A DNA stretch of 64,000 nucleotides from NCBI GenBank assembly GCA_963682175.1, contig OY821788.1:17750001-17814000 (forward strand), read 5' to 3'. The stretch comes from Triglochin maritima (taxonomy: Eukaryota; Streptophyta; Magnoliopsida; Alismatales; Juncaginaceae). Shown one piece after another: positions 19,434 through 31,273 of the stretch (its first letter is position 1; every line of letters begins with the position of its first letter). A program made the position numbers and the translations under genes. Below the pieces are notes generated by a model that was given only the letters and a program-made list of their open reading frames with translations, had not been told where the DNA came from and searched no databases.

Positions 19434-22400
19434 CACTCTTCTCTCACCTCTTCCCTCTCCTTCTCTCTCTCTCTCTCCTTATCTACTCTCCCCTTCTCCT
19501 TCTCTCCGTGTGCCCTTATTCTTCTCTCCTTGCCCTCTCTCTCGTTCTCCTTCTCCCTCCTCCTCTACCCTTCTTCTCCCTCCTCCTCTCCCTCCTCTCC
19601 CTCCTTCTCTTTCCCTCATCTCTCTCCTTCTGCTTCGCTTGTCCTTCTCTCTCCTCCTCCCTCTTCTTTTCCTCTCCGTCACCTTCACTCTCTCTCACTC
19701 CTCTCGTTCTCCTTCTCTCTCCCCCTTCTCATTCCCTCTATTTCTCTCTCTACTTCTCCTTCTCCCTCCCTCTTTCCTTCTCTCCTTCCCTTCCAGTCTC
19801 CTATTCCTTCTCTCTCTCATTCTCCTTGTCTTTCTCCGTCTAGCTCACTTACCGACTCCCTCACTCTTTGTCCCTCTCTCCTTCTCTTTCTCTCTCTCCT
19901 CTCTCCACTTCTTGCTCTAATTCACTCTCTCCCCTTCTCCGTTTCACTCCCTCCTTGTCGCTCTCCTTCTCCCTCTCTCTCCTTCTCTATTGTTCTCTCT
20001 GCTTCTCCATCTCTCCTTGCCCTTCTCACTCTCTCCCCCTCCGTCCACCTCTCCTCTCTCTCCTTCTCCTTCTACCTCACTCTCTCCGTCCCTCTCTCCT
20101 TGTTTCCCCATTTCCTTCTCTCTCGTCCCACACTCTTCTTCTCTCTCTCCCCTCCTTCTCGTTGTTTTTCACTCTCTTGTTGTCCCGCGCTCTCTCCTTC
20201 CCACTCCACTCTCTGATTCTCTCACCCCTTCTATCTTCTCTCTCCTTATCCCTCACTCTTCGTCTTCCATCTCCTTCCCTCTCTCTCCTTCTCCTCTACT
20301 TCAATACCTCTCCTTCTCTTTCCCCTTCTCCTTCTCTCTCCCTCGCTTGCCTTCTCCTCTTGCTTCTCTCCCTCTCTCTCCTTCTCCTTCCCATCTCCAC
20401 TCTTCTCCTTCTCTCCGTCTCCTTCTCTCTCCTTCTTCCTCCTTCCCTCCCCCATCTCCCTCTACTTCTCTCTCCTTGTCCATCTCTCTCCTTGTCCATC
20501 TCTCTCTCTCCTCCTCTCTCACTCTATCGTACTCTCTCGCTCTCCTCCTCCTTCTTCTCTCTCTTTCCTTCTCTCTCTCCTCCTCCTCTATCTCTCCTCT
20601 CCTCGTCTCCTTCTCGCTCTCCTCCCCTCTCACTCCCATTGTCCTTCTCTCTCTCTCTCTCTCTCTCTCTCCTTATCTACTCTCCCCTTCCCCTTCTCTC
20701 CGTGTGCCCTTATTCTTCTCTCGTTGCCCTCTCTCTTGTTCTCCTTCTCCCTCCTCCTCTCCCCTTCTTCTCCCTCCTCCTCTCCCTCCTTCTCTTTCTC
20801 TCATCTCTCTCCTTTTGCTTCGCTTGTCCTTCTCTCCTCCTCCCTCTTCTGTTCCACTCCGTCACCTTCACTCTCTCTCACTCCTCTCGTTCTCCTTCTC
20901 TCTCCCCCTTCTCCTTCCTTCTATTTCTCTCTCTACTTCTCCTTCTCCCTCCCACTTCTCTCCTTCCCTTCCAGTCTCCTCTTCCTTCTCTCTCTTCTTC
21001 TCCTTGTCTTTCTCCGTCTAGCTCACTTACCGACTCCCTCACTCTTTCTCCCTCTCTCCTTCTCTTTCTCTCTCTCCTCTCTCCACTTCTCGCTCTAATT
21101 CACTCTCTCCCCTTCTCCGTTTCACTCCCTCCTTGTCGCTCTCCTTCTCCCTCTCTCTCCTTCTCTATTGTTCTCAATGCTTCTCCTTCTCTCCTTGCCC
21201 TTCTCACTCTCTCCCCCTCCGTCCACCTCTCCTCTCTCTCCTTCTCTTCTACCTCTCTCTCTCCGTCCCTCTCTCCTTGTTTCCCCATTTCCTTCTCTCT
21301 CGTCCCACACTCTCCTTCTCTCTCTCCCCTCCTTCTCCTTGTTTTTCACTCTCTTGCTGTCCCGCGCGCTCTCCTTCCCACTCCACTCTCTGATTCTCTC
21401 TTCCCTTCTATCTTCTCTCTCCTTATCCCTCACTCTTCGTCTTCCATCTCCTTCCCTCTCTCTCCTTCTCCTCTACTTCAATACCTCTCCTTCTCTTTCC
21501 CATTCTCCTTCTCTCCCCCTCTCTTGCCTTCTCATCTTGCTTCTCTCCCTCTCTCTCCTTCTCCTTCCCATCTCCACTCTTCTCCCTCTCAGTCTCCTTC
21601 TCTCTCCTTCTTCCTCCTTCCCTCCCCCATCTCCCTCTACTTCTCTCTTCTTGTCCATCTCTCTCTCCCCTCCTCTCTCACCCTATCGTACTCTCTCGCT
21701 CTCCTGCTCCTCCTTCTCTCTCTTTCCTTCTCTCTCTCCTCCTCCTCTATCTCTCCTCTCCTCGTCTCCTTCTCGCTCTCCTCCCCTCTCACTCCCATTG
21801 TCCTTCTCTCTCTCTCTCTCTCTCTCCTTATCTACTCTCCCCTTCTCCATCTCTACGTGTGCCCTTATTCTTCTCTCCTTGCCCTCTCTCTTGTTCTCCT
21901 TCTCCCTCCTCCTCTCCCCTTCTTCTCCCTCCTCCTCTCCCTCCTCTTCCTCCTTCTCTTTCTCTCATCTCTCTCCTTCTGCTTCGCTTGTCCTTCTCTC
22001 TCCTCCTCCCTCTTCTTTTCCTCTCCGTCACCTTCACTCTCTCTCACTCCTCTCGTTCTCCTTCTCTCTCCCCTTCTCCTTCCCTCTATTTCTCTGTCTA
22101 CTTCTCCTTCTCCCTCCCTCTTTCCTTCTCTCCTTCCCTTCCAGTCTCCTCTTCCTTCTCTCTCTCCTTCTCCTTGTCTTTCTCCGTCTAGCTCACTTAC
22201 CGACTCCCTCACTCTTTCTCCCTCTCTCCTTCTCTTTCTCTCTCTCCTCTCTCCACTTCTCGCTCTAATTCACTCTCTCCCCTTCTCCGTTTCACTCCCT
22301 CCTTGTCGCTCTGCTTCTCCCTCTCTCTCCTTCTCTGTTGTTCTCTCTGCTTCTCCATCTCTCCTTGCCCTTCTCACTCTCTCCCCCTCCGTCCACCTCT

Positions 22401-24096
22401 CCTCTCTCTCCTTCTCCTTCTAGCTCTCTCTCTCCGTCCCTCTCTCCTTGTTTCCCCATTTCCATCTCTCTCGTCCCACACTCTCCTTCTCTCTCTCCCC
22501 TCCTTCTCCTTGTGTTTCACTCTCTTGTTGTCCCGCGCTCTCTCCTTCCCACTCCACTCTCTGATTCTCTCTTCCCTTCTATTTTCTCTCTCCTTATCCT
22601 TCACTCTTCATCTTCCATCTCCTTCCCTCTCTCTCCTTCTCCTCTACTTCAATACCTCTCCTTCTCTTTCCCCTTCTCCTTCTCTCTCGCTCGCTTGCCT
22701 TCTCCTCTTGCTTCTCTCCCTCTCTCTCCTTCTCCTTCCCATCTCCACTCTTCTCCCTCTCTCCGTCTCCTTCTTCCTCCTTCCCTCCCCATCTCCCTCT
22801 ACTTCTCTCTCCTTGTCCATCTCTCTCTCCCCTCCTCTCTCACTCTATCGTACTCTCTCGCTCTCCTCCTCCTTCTTCTCTCTCTTTCCTTCTCTCTCTC
22901 CTCCTCCATTATCTCTCCTCTCCTCGTCTCCTTCTCGCTCACCTCCCCTCTCACTCCCATTGTCCTTCTCTCTCTCTCTCTCTCTCCTTATCTACTCTCC
23001 CCTTCTCCATCTCTCCGTGTGCCCTTATTCTTCTCTCCTTGCCCTCTCTCTTGTTCTCCTTCTCCCTCCTCCTCTCCCCTTCTTCTCCCTCCTCCTCTCC
23101 CTCCTCTCCCTCCTTCTCTTTCTCTCATCTCTCTCCTTCTGTTTGCTTGTCTTTCTCTCTCCTCCTTCCTCTTCTTTTCCTCTCCGTCTCCTTCACTCTC
23201 TCTCACTCCTCTCGTTCTCCTTCTCTCTCCCCCTTCTCCTTCCCTCTATTTCTCTCTCTACTTCTCCTTCTCCCTCCCTCTTTCCTTCTCTCCTTCCAGT
23301 CTCCTCTTCCTTCGCTCTCCTTCTCCTTGTCTTTCTCTGTCTAGCTCACTTACCGACTCCCTAACTCTTTCTCTCTCTCTCCTTCTCTTTCGCTCCCTCC
23401 TCTCTCCACTTCTCGCTCTAATTCATTCTCTCCCCTTCTCCGTTTCACACCCTCCTTGTCGCTCTCCTTCTCCTTCTCTCCTTCTCTATTGTTTCTCTGC
23501 TTCTCCATCTCTCCTTGCCCTTCTCACTCTCTCCCCCTCCGTCCACCTCTCGTCTCTCTCCTTCTCCTTCTACCTCTCTCTCTCCGTCCCTCTCTCTTTG
23601 TTTCCCCATTTCCTTCTCTCTCGTCCCACACTCTCCTTCTCTCTCTCCCCTCCTTCTCCTTGTTTTTCACTCTCTTGTTGTCCCGCGCTCTCTCCTTCCC
23701 AGTCCACTCTCTGATTCTCTCCTCCCTTCTATCTTCTCTCTCCTTATCCCTCACTCTTCGTCTTCCATCTCCTTCCCTCTCTCTCCTTCTGCTCTCCTTC
23801 TCTTTCCCCTTCTCCTTCTCTCTCCCTCGCTTGCCTTCTCCTCTTCCTTCTCTCCCTATCTCTCCTTCTCCTTCCCATGTCCACTCTTCTCCCTCTCTCC
23901 GTCTCCTTCTCTCTCCTTCTTCCCCCTTCCCTCCCCCATCTCCCTCTACTTCTCTCTCCTTGTCCATCTCTCTCTCCCCTCCTCTCTCACTCTATCGTAC
24001 TCTCTCGCTCTCCTGCTCCTCCTTCTCTCTCTCTTCCTCCTCTATCTCTCCTCTCCTCGTCTCCTTCTCGCTCTCCTCCCCTCTCACTCCCATTGT

Positions 24097-24135
<39 letters not shown>

Positions 24136-25288
24136 TATCTACTCTCCCTTCCCCTTCTCTCCGTGTGCCGTTATTCTTCTCTCGTTGCCCTCTCTCTTGT
24201 TCTCCTTCTCCCTCCTCCTCTCCCCTTCTTCTCCCTCCTCCTCTCCCTCCTCTCCCTGCTTCTCTTTCTCTCATCTCTCTTCTTCTGCTTCGCTTGTCCT
24301 TCTCTCTCCTCCTCCCTCTTCTTTTCCTCTCCGTCACCTTCTCTCTCTTTCACTCCTCTCGTTCTCCTTCTATCTCCCCCTTCTCCTTCCCTCTATTTCT
24401 CTCTCTACTTCTCCTTCTCCCTCCCTCTTTCCTTCTCTCCTTCCCTTCCAGTCTCCTTTTCCTTCTCTCTCCTTCTCCTTGTCTTTCTCCGTCTAGCTCA
24501 CTTACCGACTCCCTCACTCTTTCTCTCTCTCTCCTTCTCTTTCTCTCCCTCCTCTCTCCACTTCTCGCTCTAATTCATTCTCTCCCCTTCTCCGTTTCAC
24601 TCCCTCCTTGTCGCTCTCCTTCTCCCTCTCTCTCCTTCTCTATTGTTCTCTCTACTTCTCCATCTCTCCTTGCCCTTCTCACTCTCTCCCCCTCCGTCCA
24701 CCTCTCCTCTCTCTTCTTCTCCTTCTACCTCTCTCCGTCCCTCTCTCCTTGTTTCCCCATTTCCTTCTCTCTCGTCCCACACTCTCCTTCTCTCTTTCCC
24801 CTCCTTCTCCTTGTTTTTCACTCTCTTGTTGTCCCGCGCTCTCTCCTTCCCACTCCACTCTCTGATTCTCTCTTCCCTTCTATCTTCTCTCTCTCCTTAT
24901 CCCTCACTCTTCGTCTTCCATTTCCTTCCCTCTCTCTCCTTCTGCTCTACTTCAATACCTCTCCTTCTCTTTCCCCTTCTCCTTCTCTCTCCCTCGCTTG
25001 CCTTCTCCTCTTGCTTCTCTCCCTCTCTCTTCTTCTCCTTCCCATCTCCACTCTTCTCCCTCTCTCCGTCTCCTTCTCTCTCCTTCTTCCTCCTTCCCTC
25101 CCCCATTTCCCTCTACTTCTCTCTCCTTGTCCATCTCTCTCTCCCCTCCTCTCTCACTCTATCGTACTCTCTCGCTCTCCTCCTTCTTCTTCTCTCTCTT
25201 TCCTTCTCTCTCTCCTCCTCCTCTATCTCTCCTCTCCTCGTCTCCTTCTTGCTCTCCTCCCGTCTCACTCCCATTGTCCTTCTCTCTC
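17256..25288 (+). repeat. Polypyrimidine satellite, about seven tandem monomers
   Basis: The longest uninterrupted block. The landmark GCTCACTTACCG starts at 17444, 18604, 19843, 21021, 22191, 23344 and 24496, giving spacings of 1160, 1239, 1178, 1170, 1153 and 1152 bp. The long 1239-bp spacing is due to an expanded (CT)n run near 19398-19431 plus a TACCACTCTTCTCTCACC insertion. Another long (CT)n run lies near 24098-24132. Open frames of up to 851 codons here are compositional artefacts. No gene is present. Confidence 0.92.
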
Positions 25289-25311
25289 TTTTTTTTTGCA
25301 AAGCAAAAATG

Positions 25312-25324
25312 GAGGTTTAGCCTC
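25312..25324 (-). other. 3'-terminal stem-loop of LINE-C (weakened)
   Basis: In RNA sense GAGG-CTAAA-CCTC. Compared with LINE-B, the fifth base pair is lost (C opposite A), leaving a 4-bp stem. Confidence 0.4.
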
Positions 25325-25495
25325 GAATTTCTATTAATTAGCAAAGTTTACAACCTACAAAATTTATCGTTTAGTCTCGCGGGAGTATGCTACATACATA
25401 TCCGGCTACTATAGATGTATATCCCGACATACAAGTATTACATCATGACATCTCTACATCAAATCAGACCTACATCACACAATGTATCATCCATG

Positions 25496-28400
25496 CTACG
25501 CCCAAGTCTCCTCAAAATTCTGGTATTCCACGTCGTTTCTTGCTAGGCTCTTCACTCTTTGTCCCATACATCGGACCATGTCCTTAATTGCTCCCACAAT
25601 GTCATCTGGTTTCTTCTTTTCATCCTCGAAAATTCTGCGATTTCGTTCTTGCCACACTTCATGTATCATTGCATTAAAGGCCCATCTTCTTGTGACCTTG
25701 TCCACCCGGTTCCCCCTAGCATGGGAGACACGATTTGCTTCACTTTCTAGATTCCTTGCTTGGTTTGGTTTGAGTTTCAAAAGTCGAAGGATTTGGGCCC
25801 ATACCTCATTTGTATAATGGCAGCCCCAAAATAAGTGTTGAATATCTTCTTCCATCTCGTCACATAAACACATGTTGGGTTATGGCTGGCCCCTCTTTGG
25901 TTCATTAGCTTTTTGGTGACTAGCCGCCCTCTCAAAGCTCTCCATGCCATGAGTGCATGTTTTGGTATAGCCTCCTTGTGCCACACCATATCCGCCCATG
26001 CCACCTTTGAGCCCGGCTTCTTCACCCACTTCCACACCTCCTTCATTCCCAACTTGTCCCCTCGTCCATCAACTCGTGATGGTTTGTCTCTTCCTCCTTT
26101 GATGGGGGTATTGTTGATCTTTGTCCAAAGTTCCTCCATGATAGTCGATTTTGGGAAGGGGAGAGTCCACTCTCCATTTCGAATGAAATGTGCAACTTTT
26201 GTATCCCAAGGTACCCCCAAATCGTAATGTAGCCTCTCACCCCACTCTTCACAATGGAAAGGCAGCCCACACCATGGGTGATGAAAGAAACTAATGTCTT
26301 CACCATCTCCCACTTGGTATTGAATATGTTGCCTTGCTATATCACGAACCCGGGTGATTCCTCTCCATGCCCACGAGGAGGTGGATGGTGGTCTTGCGAG
26401 CCAAATGGATCTATTCTTCAAGTATTTTTGGCAAATGCACTTCACACAAAGAGAGTTTCCATCTTCCACCACAAGCCAAAACAAACGTAGAAGGCCCACT
26501 TCGTTCCATTCTACTAAGCGCTTAAGCCCGAGTCCCCCTTCCGATTTTGGGGTACACACATCCTTCCACGCAACCGCCACCCACTTCTTAGGCCCTCCCC
26601 AAATAAATCTAGACATGAGGCTGTCCATCTCTTGTAGCACTTTCCGAGGAATGAGAAATGCGGATGTCCAATATATGCTAAGAGAAACTAGTACACTCCT
26701 CACTAGCTCCACCCGACTGGCGATGGATAAAAAGTTTTGCTTCCAAGTACTCAACCGTGCCTTTAGCTTGTTGACAAGTGACATGCAATGACTTCTTGCC
26801 TTCCTTCCCGAGAATAAGGGCAAACCTAAGTATATCACCGGGAAGAGCTTTTTCTCCATACCTAGATGTTCAACAATCCATTCCCCATGTTGGACTTCAC
26901 CACCCATGAATATTTGACTCTTGGATGTGCTAAATTGCAGCCCCGAGTATGCCGTGAAGTCATCAAGAAGTTGTTTAAGAACTTGGGCGTTCTCCTTTGT
27001 AGCCTTTGCAAAAAGTAGCACATCATCCGCAAACATTAAGTGTGAGACGAGAGTGTCTCCACACATCAAGGGTTCAAGCTTGCCTTCCTCCACCGCCATG
27101 TTCACCATCTTACTCAAGACTTCCATGCACATTACAAACAAATATGTGGCTAGTGGATCTCCTTGCCTCAACCCATTCCTTGCTTTAAACGGTTTTGAAT
27201 TTGCCCCATTCACGGTCACAACAAAGGATGCTCGAACACATGCCATGATGGTCCTCCTCCACTTGTTTGGAAACCCAAATTTCTCCATTACTTGATCAAG
27301 GAACTCCCATGAGATGGAATCGTAGGCCTTTCGAATATCAAGATTGATGCACATTCTTCCTCTTCCTTTATCAAGATGAAGGTTGTGACATAGCTCATGT
27401 GCAAGGAGGATGTTGTCACTAATTCTTCTTCCATGAACAAATGCACTTTCATTTTCCCCAACAATTTGTGGTAGCAATATCTTCAACCGGTTTGCAAGCA
27501 CTTTAGAAGTGAATCTATACATCATGTTGCACAAAGCTATGGGCCTATAATCTTCCACCATCTTTGGTGCCTTCTTCTTTGGTATGAGAGTGATAGACGT
27601 ATAATTCCACTTGGCCAAAACCTTTCCACTCGCCATGCATGACTCCACGGCTTTGAAAATGTCCTTCTTTATTATTCCCCATGCCACTTTGAAGAACTTA
27701 ACATTGAACCCATCGGGCCCCGGCGCCTTGTCGACATTTGCATTCAAGATAACATCTTCAAGCTCCTTCATGTGCAATTGTCGCACTAAACATTCTCCAT
27801 CCGATGCTGCAATTTGGGGTAACTCAATCGATGATTTGATCTTACAAACCTGAAATTCATTAGCAAACAAGTTAGAAAAAAAACGTCGAAACGCTTCACG
27901 AATCTCTCCTTCCTCCTCGAAGATGTACTCTCCCTCACACACACTCCTCACTTGGTTGGTGGCCCTCCTCACTCTAAGTTGCGCATGAAAGAACCGGGTG
28001 TTTCAGTCCCCCTCCTTTAACCACCTCACTCTTGATTTTTGCCGAATTAATGATTCCTCCCACATGAGAACACGGTTTAGCTCTTCTTTTGCTGCCCTCT
28101 CTTCGCTTCCTAGGTGCTCATCATCCGGCCCCTCACTTCTCCTTCTCCTTATATCCGCAAGGGTATTTCTAGCAACTCCCACCTTGTTTATAACATTTCC
28201 AAACTTGAGCCCACTCCATCTCTTTAGAGCCTTTTTTACGTCATTCAATTTTTCCACCACTCTAAACATGGGAGTACCATCCACAAGTGTTGCCCACGCA
28301 CCCTCTACAACCCCTAAGAACTCTTCATGATCCGCCCAATAGTTTTCAAACCTAAACATCTTCGGCTTCCTCCTCTCATTTCCCTCCGTTTTCATGGTGA

Positions 28401-29121
28401 GCGTCGCATGGTCACTCAAGTCCTTCGCCCCCACCACATAACATACCTCCGGGAACCTCTCTAACCAAGCATTGTTCATCAATATACGCTCAATTTTCGT
28501 TTCGGTACGAGCGGCGCCCTCGGAGGAGTTGGACCAAGTGAATTCCTCACCCACCCAAGGCATTTCAAGGAGTTGAAGTGCATCCGTACACTCATTGAAT
28601 TCCTGAATTGCAGCCTCATTTACCATCCCTCCTCCCCTCTTCTCGCTTGCCATACGAATGCAATTGAAGTCCCCTCCCACAACCCAAGGTATCGAGGCAC
28701 TTGGTTCCACGGAGGCAAGGTCGTGCCAAAGTTTCCTTCTCTCTACATGACCATTTTCTCCATAAATTGCCGTGAAAGCAAACTCAATCCCATCCTTCCT
28801 CATGAGCCCCTCGAAATGAAGCATTTGGGCCGATTCAAATTTAGTATCAAGGCCTACCACTTGATCATTCCAAAGCACAAGTATTCTCCAGGAGTCCACG
28901 ATCAAGCTATTCCCCACCCATTCATGAGGCCATATTGCGCGCTGGAATCTTGCAAGCTTCTTCAATTTCACTTTGTGTTCCACAAGACACACTATATCCG
29001 TCTTCACCTCCTTTATTCGACCCCTTATCATAAGTGCGCGGCCGGGTCCATTTGCTCCGCGCACATTCCACACAAGGATATTCATGGATTCAAGGTGTGG
29101 GCATACGCCCCTTCCCTCCAC
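25496..29121 (-). pseudogene. LINE-C ORF2: endonuclease-RT with one nonsense and one frameshift
   Basis: Endonuclease and linker run from 29121 (likely true ATG 29085, MNILVWNVRGAN) to a TGA at 28005-28003. There LINE-B has an Arg codon (KEGD-R-NTRFFHA), so CGA to TGA by CpG deamination is the simplest cause. The same frame continues 28002-25777 through the reverse transcriptase (LDIRKAYDS, GLRQGDP, FADD) and thumb. A one-base loss in a T-run near 25870 then shifts the frame into 25873-25496, which holds the zf-RVT tail (CDEMEEDIQHLFWGC). All domains are present but the copy is inactive. Confidence 0.9.
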
Positions 29122-31219
29122 GCATGTTTTTTTGTTGTCTCATTCCTTTCTCACGAATTGCTTTGAAGGCTTCGGGTTGTGGTGAAATTGAAGCCAAATC
29201 CACCGGGGGTGGTGGGGAGCAACTTCGCACATGGCTTGCTATGGACGACGGAACCTCCATCTCATGTGTTTCTTCTTGTTTTCCCTTCCCGTCCTCCATG
29301 TCACTTTCCTTCTCGAGGTCCCCTAATACCCCCACCATGCTCCCATATTTCTTTTTCCACGAGCTTTCCTTCCTTTGGTCCTTCTCCCTTGCCACTTTTC
29401 TAGGCGTTGTCCATCCTTCTTCATCATGTATCAAGGAAGCTAATCCACTTGAGCCATTTCCCACGCCATTTTCTTCCAAAATCTCTCTCACATTTCCTTT
29501 GTTGCATACCTCATGGTGTTCCACTAATTTCGTGCCCATCCCATGCACAAGAGGCCCATGCAACGTTCCTATCATGCTAGACCCCTCCAAGTTGAGTGGA
29601 TCACGTGATTTCCCACCCCATTCCTCATTTGGTTGGTCCCCACAAAAGCTAACTTGGTCCCCCTCTCTTTCTTGCATGAAGGACTCCTCCTTGTGTGGTG
29701 ATTCACGTGACTCTCCACCCCTTTCCTCTTTTGGTTTGTCCCCACGAAAAGTAGCTTGGTCCCCCTCTACTTCTTCACAAGGCTCACTTGCTCTCTCCCC
29801 ATTGGCCCATTCAAACATGGAGCACTCAACACCCTCCTCATTGGTTCTTCCAAAAGTAGAGCACCCACCTTTGTTTTGCTTTCCCTTTTGCTCTTCTAGA
29901 CGTCCACATGGCCTCCTCTCCTTGGCTTCCTCCCTTGTAGTTGTTTCCTCACGAAAATGGACTCTATTTTTGTCTCCATTCTTGTCCTCCTCCATGCCAC
30001 GTGCCTTCCTCTCATTTGCTCCCACTAGAGTGGAGCATACCACGAAATCTTGTGGTCCTCTTGATTTTCCCTCCTCATTTTCCCTCCCACATGAGTTCCT
30101 ACGTGTCACCTCCCCATTTGCTGATGTGGCCACGTCCTCCTCCAAGGGCTCCACGTCATCATCCCTTCCATCCATCCTCCCTCCTCCATCCTCCACAGCA
30201 GCCACCTCCTTTGCCTCCCCTCCATGCAAACACCCCTCCTCTCTCACCCCTTCCTTGCTTCGCACCACACTTCCATCCTTGTTGAGGTGTTTCCCACCCT
30301 TTGCACGTCCTACCTCCACCCATTTCTCGGCCTTCCTTTGTGGAACTTCATGGACATGTGCAATCACTCTCTTCCTTGGGCATCTCTCCACCACATGCCC
30401 AAACTCGAGGCACTCCATGCAATACCCGTGTCTCCACTCATATTCCACATACACTTTATGCATTTCGCCCTCCTCCACTTGCACCTCCACCCAACTTGGA
30501 TAGGAGAACTCATGGCTGACCTCAATGCAAACTCTTGCAAACGCCAACCTACACCCGGAAGCCGTATAATCATCCATGTAAAGGGGCCTTCCAAGCACAC
30601 TTGCTATGTTACTCAATGTGTTAGGTGACCAAAAACGGAGGTCAAGCTCCGGCAAGCGAACCCAAATGGGGACCGTGGTGATGTTGACCTTCTTCAATGA
30701 CATTTCCGGTGTCCACTCTTGAACCACAAGTGGTGCCCCTCTAACGAACCAAGGTCCTCCTTGGAGAACCCTCTTTCTATCTTCACTAAGTGTAAACCAA
30801 AATAATAAGAATCCTTGGCTTCTTCTAATGATTTCCATACCTCCTACGAGTCCCCATAACTTGTGGAGATGCTTCTCCAAAGTCGGCAAGTGAGGCTTGA
30901 GAGCTACGAAATACCCTACCAACACTTTGTCCCGCCGTTTCAAGTTCTCCCTCACTTCTTGTTGTGAACACACGGCCACCTTCTCTCCTCCCTTGACAAC
31001 CGGCGGAACAAATTTGAGGGTCGTGGTTGCCCTTGTACTAGATGTGAATAAATCCGACCACTTCCTTGGGGGAGTAAGAACACTCCCTAGAGGTGGTGTG
31101 GAAGCTTCACCCTCCAAAGCCGAGGATAAAACCAACTTGTTTGCATGATGGAGATCCGTAATAGTGCCACCATCTCCATCTTGTAGTTGCAATCGTGTAG
31201 AGCTAGATGTAGGATCCAT
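29090..31219 (-). CDS. LINE-C ORF1: Gag-like protein (DUF4283 + CCHC knuckle)
   Basis: An open 709-aa frame from an ATG. It carries the PPRKWSDLF...LKFVPP segment, DUF4283 (roughly 85-170, MEIIRRSQGFLLFWF), VPIWVRLPELDLRFWS, and a zinc knuckle in EYEWRHGYC-MEC-LEFGHVVERC (CX2CX4HX4C). A variable acidic part includes two copies of a roughly 31-residue unit (EGDQ...GGES/GGKS, about 29599-29775). The end is the conserved SPPPPVDLASISPQP block. The stop TGA is 4 nt before the ORF2 ATG. The expected role is binding of the element RNA. It is uninterrupted although the partner ORF2 is dead. Confidence 0.87.
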   Translation of the reverse strand: MDPTSSSTRLQLQDGDGGTITDLHHANKLVLSSALEGEASTPPLGSVLTPPRKWSDLFTSSTRATTTLKFVPPVVKGGEKVAVCSQQEVRENLKRRDKVLVGYFVALKPHLPTLEKHLHKLWGLVGGMEIIRRSQGFLLFWFTLSEDRKRVLQGGPWFVRGAPLVVQEWTPEMSLKKVNITTVPIWVRLPELDLRFWSPNTLSNIASVLGRPLYMDDYTASGCRLAFARVCIEVSHEFSYPSWVEVQVEEGEMHKVYVEYEWRHGYCMECLEFGHVVERCPRKRVIAHVHEVPQRKAEKWVEVGRAKGGKHLNKDGSVVRSKEGVREEGCLHGGEAKEVAAVEDGGGRMDGRDDDVEPLEEDVATSANGEVTRRNSCGRENEEGKSRGPQDFVVCSTLVGANERKARGMEEDKNGDKNRVHFREETTTREEAKERRPCGRLEEQKGKQNKGGCSTFGRTNEEGVECSMFEWANGERASEPCEEVEGDQATFRGDKPKEERGGESRESPHKEESFMQEREGDQVSFCGDQPNEEWGGKSRDPLNLEGSSMIGTLHGPLVHGMGTKLVEHHEVCNKGNVREILEENGVGNGSSGLASLIHDEEGWTTPRKVAREKDQRKESSWKKKYGSMVGVLGDLEKESDMEDGKGKQEETHEMEVPSSIASHVRSCSPPPPVDLASISPQPEAFKAIREKGMRQQKNMRGGKGRMPTP

Positions 31220-31273
31220 TTTGGTGAGAAAATCAAAGGTTTTGGTGAAGAAACGAGGTGGAGAACCCTAGAC

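Noticed and set aside
19868..22423. An 851-codon open frame (and dozens of similar ones on the + strand, with Arg/Glu-rich ones on the - strand)
   Set aside because: They lie wholly in the polypyrimidine satellite. C/T-only sequence cannot contain TAA, TAG or TGA, several frames are open at once, many starts are TTG, and no domain is recognisable.
17256..25288. CRISPR-like array
   Set aside because: Periodicity is about 1.16 kb and monomers are continuous, with no short direct repeats separated by unique spacers; the genome is eukaryotic.
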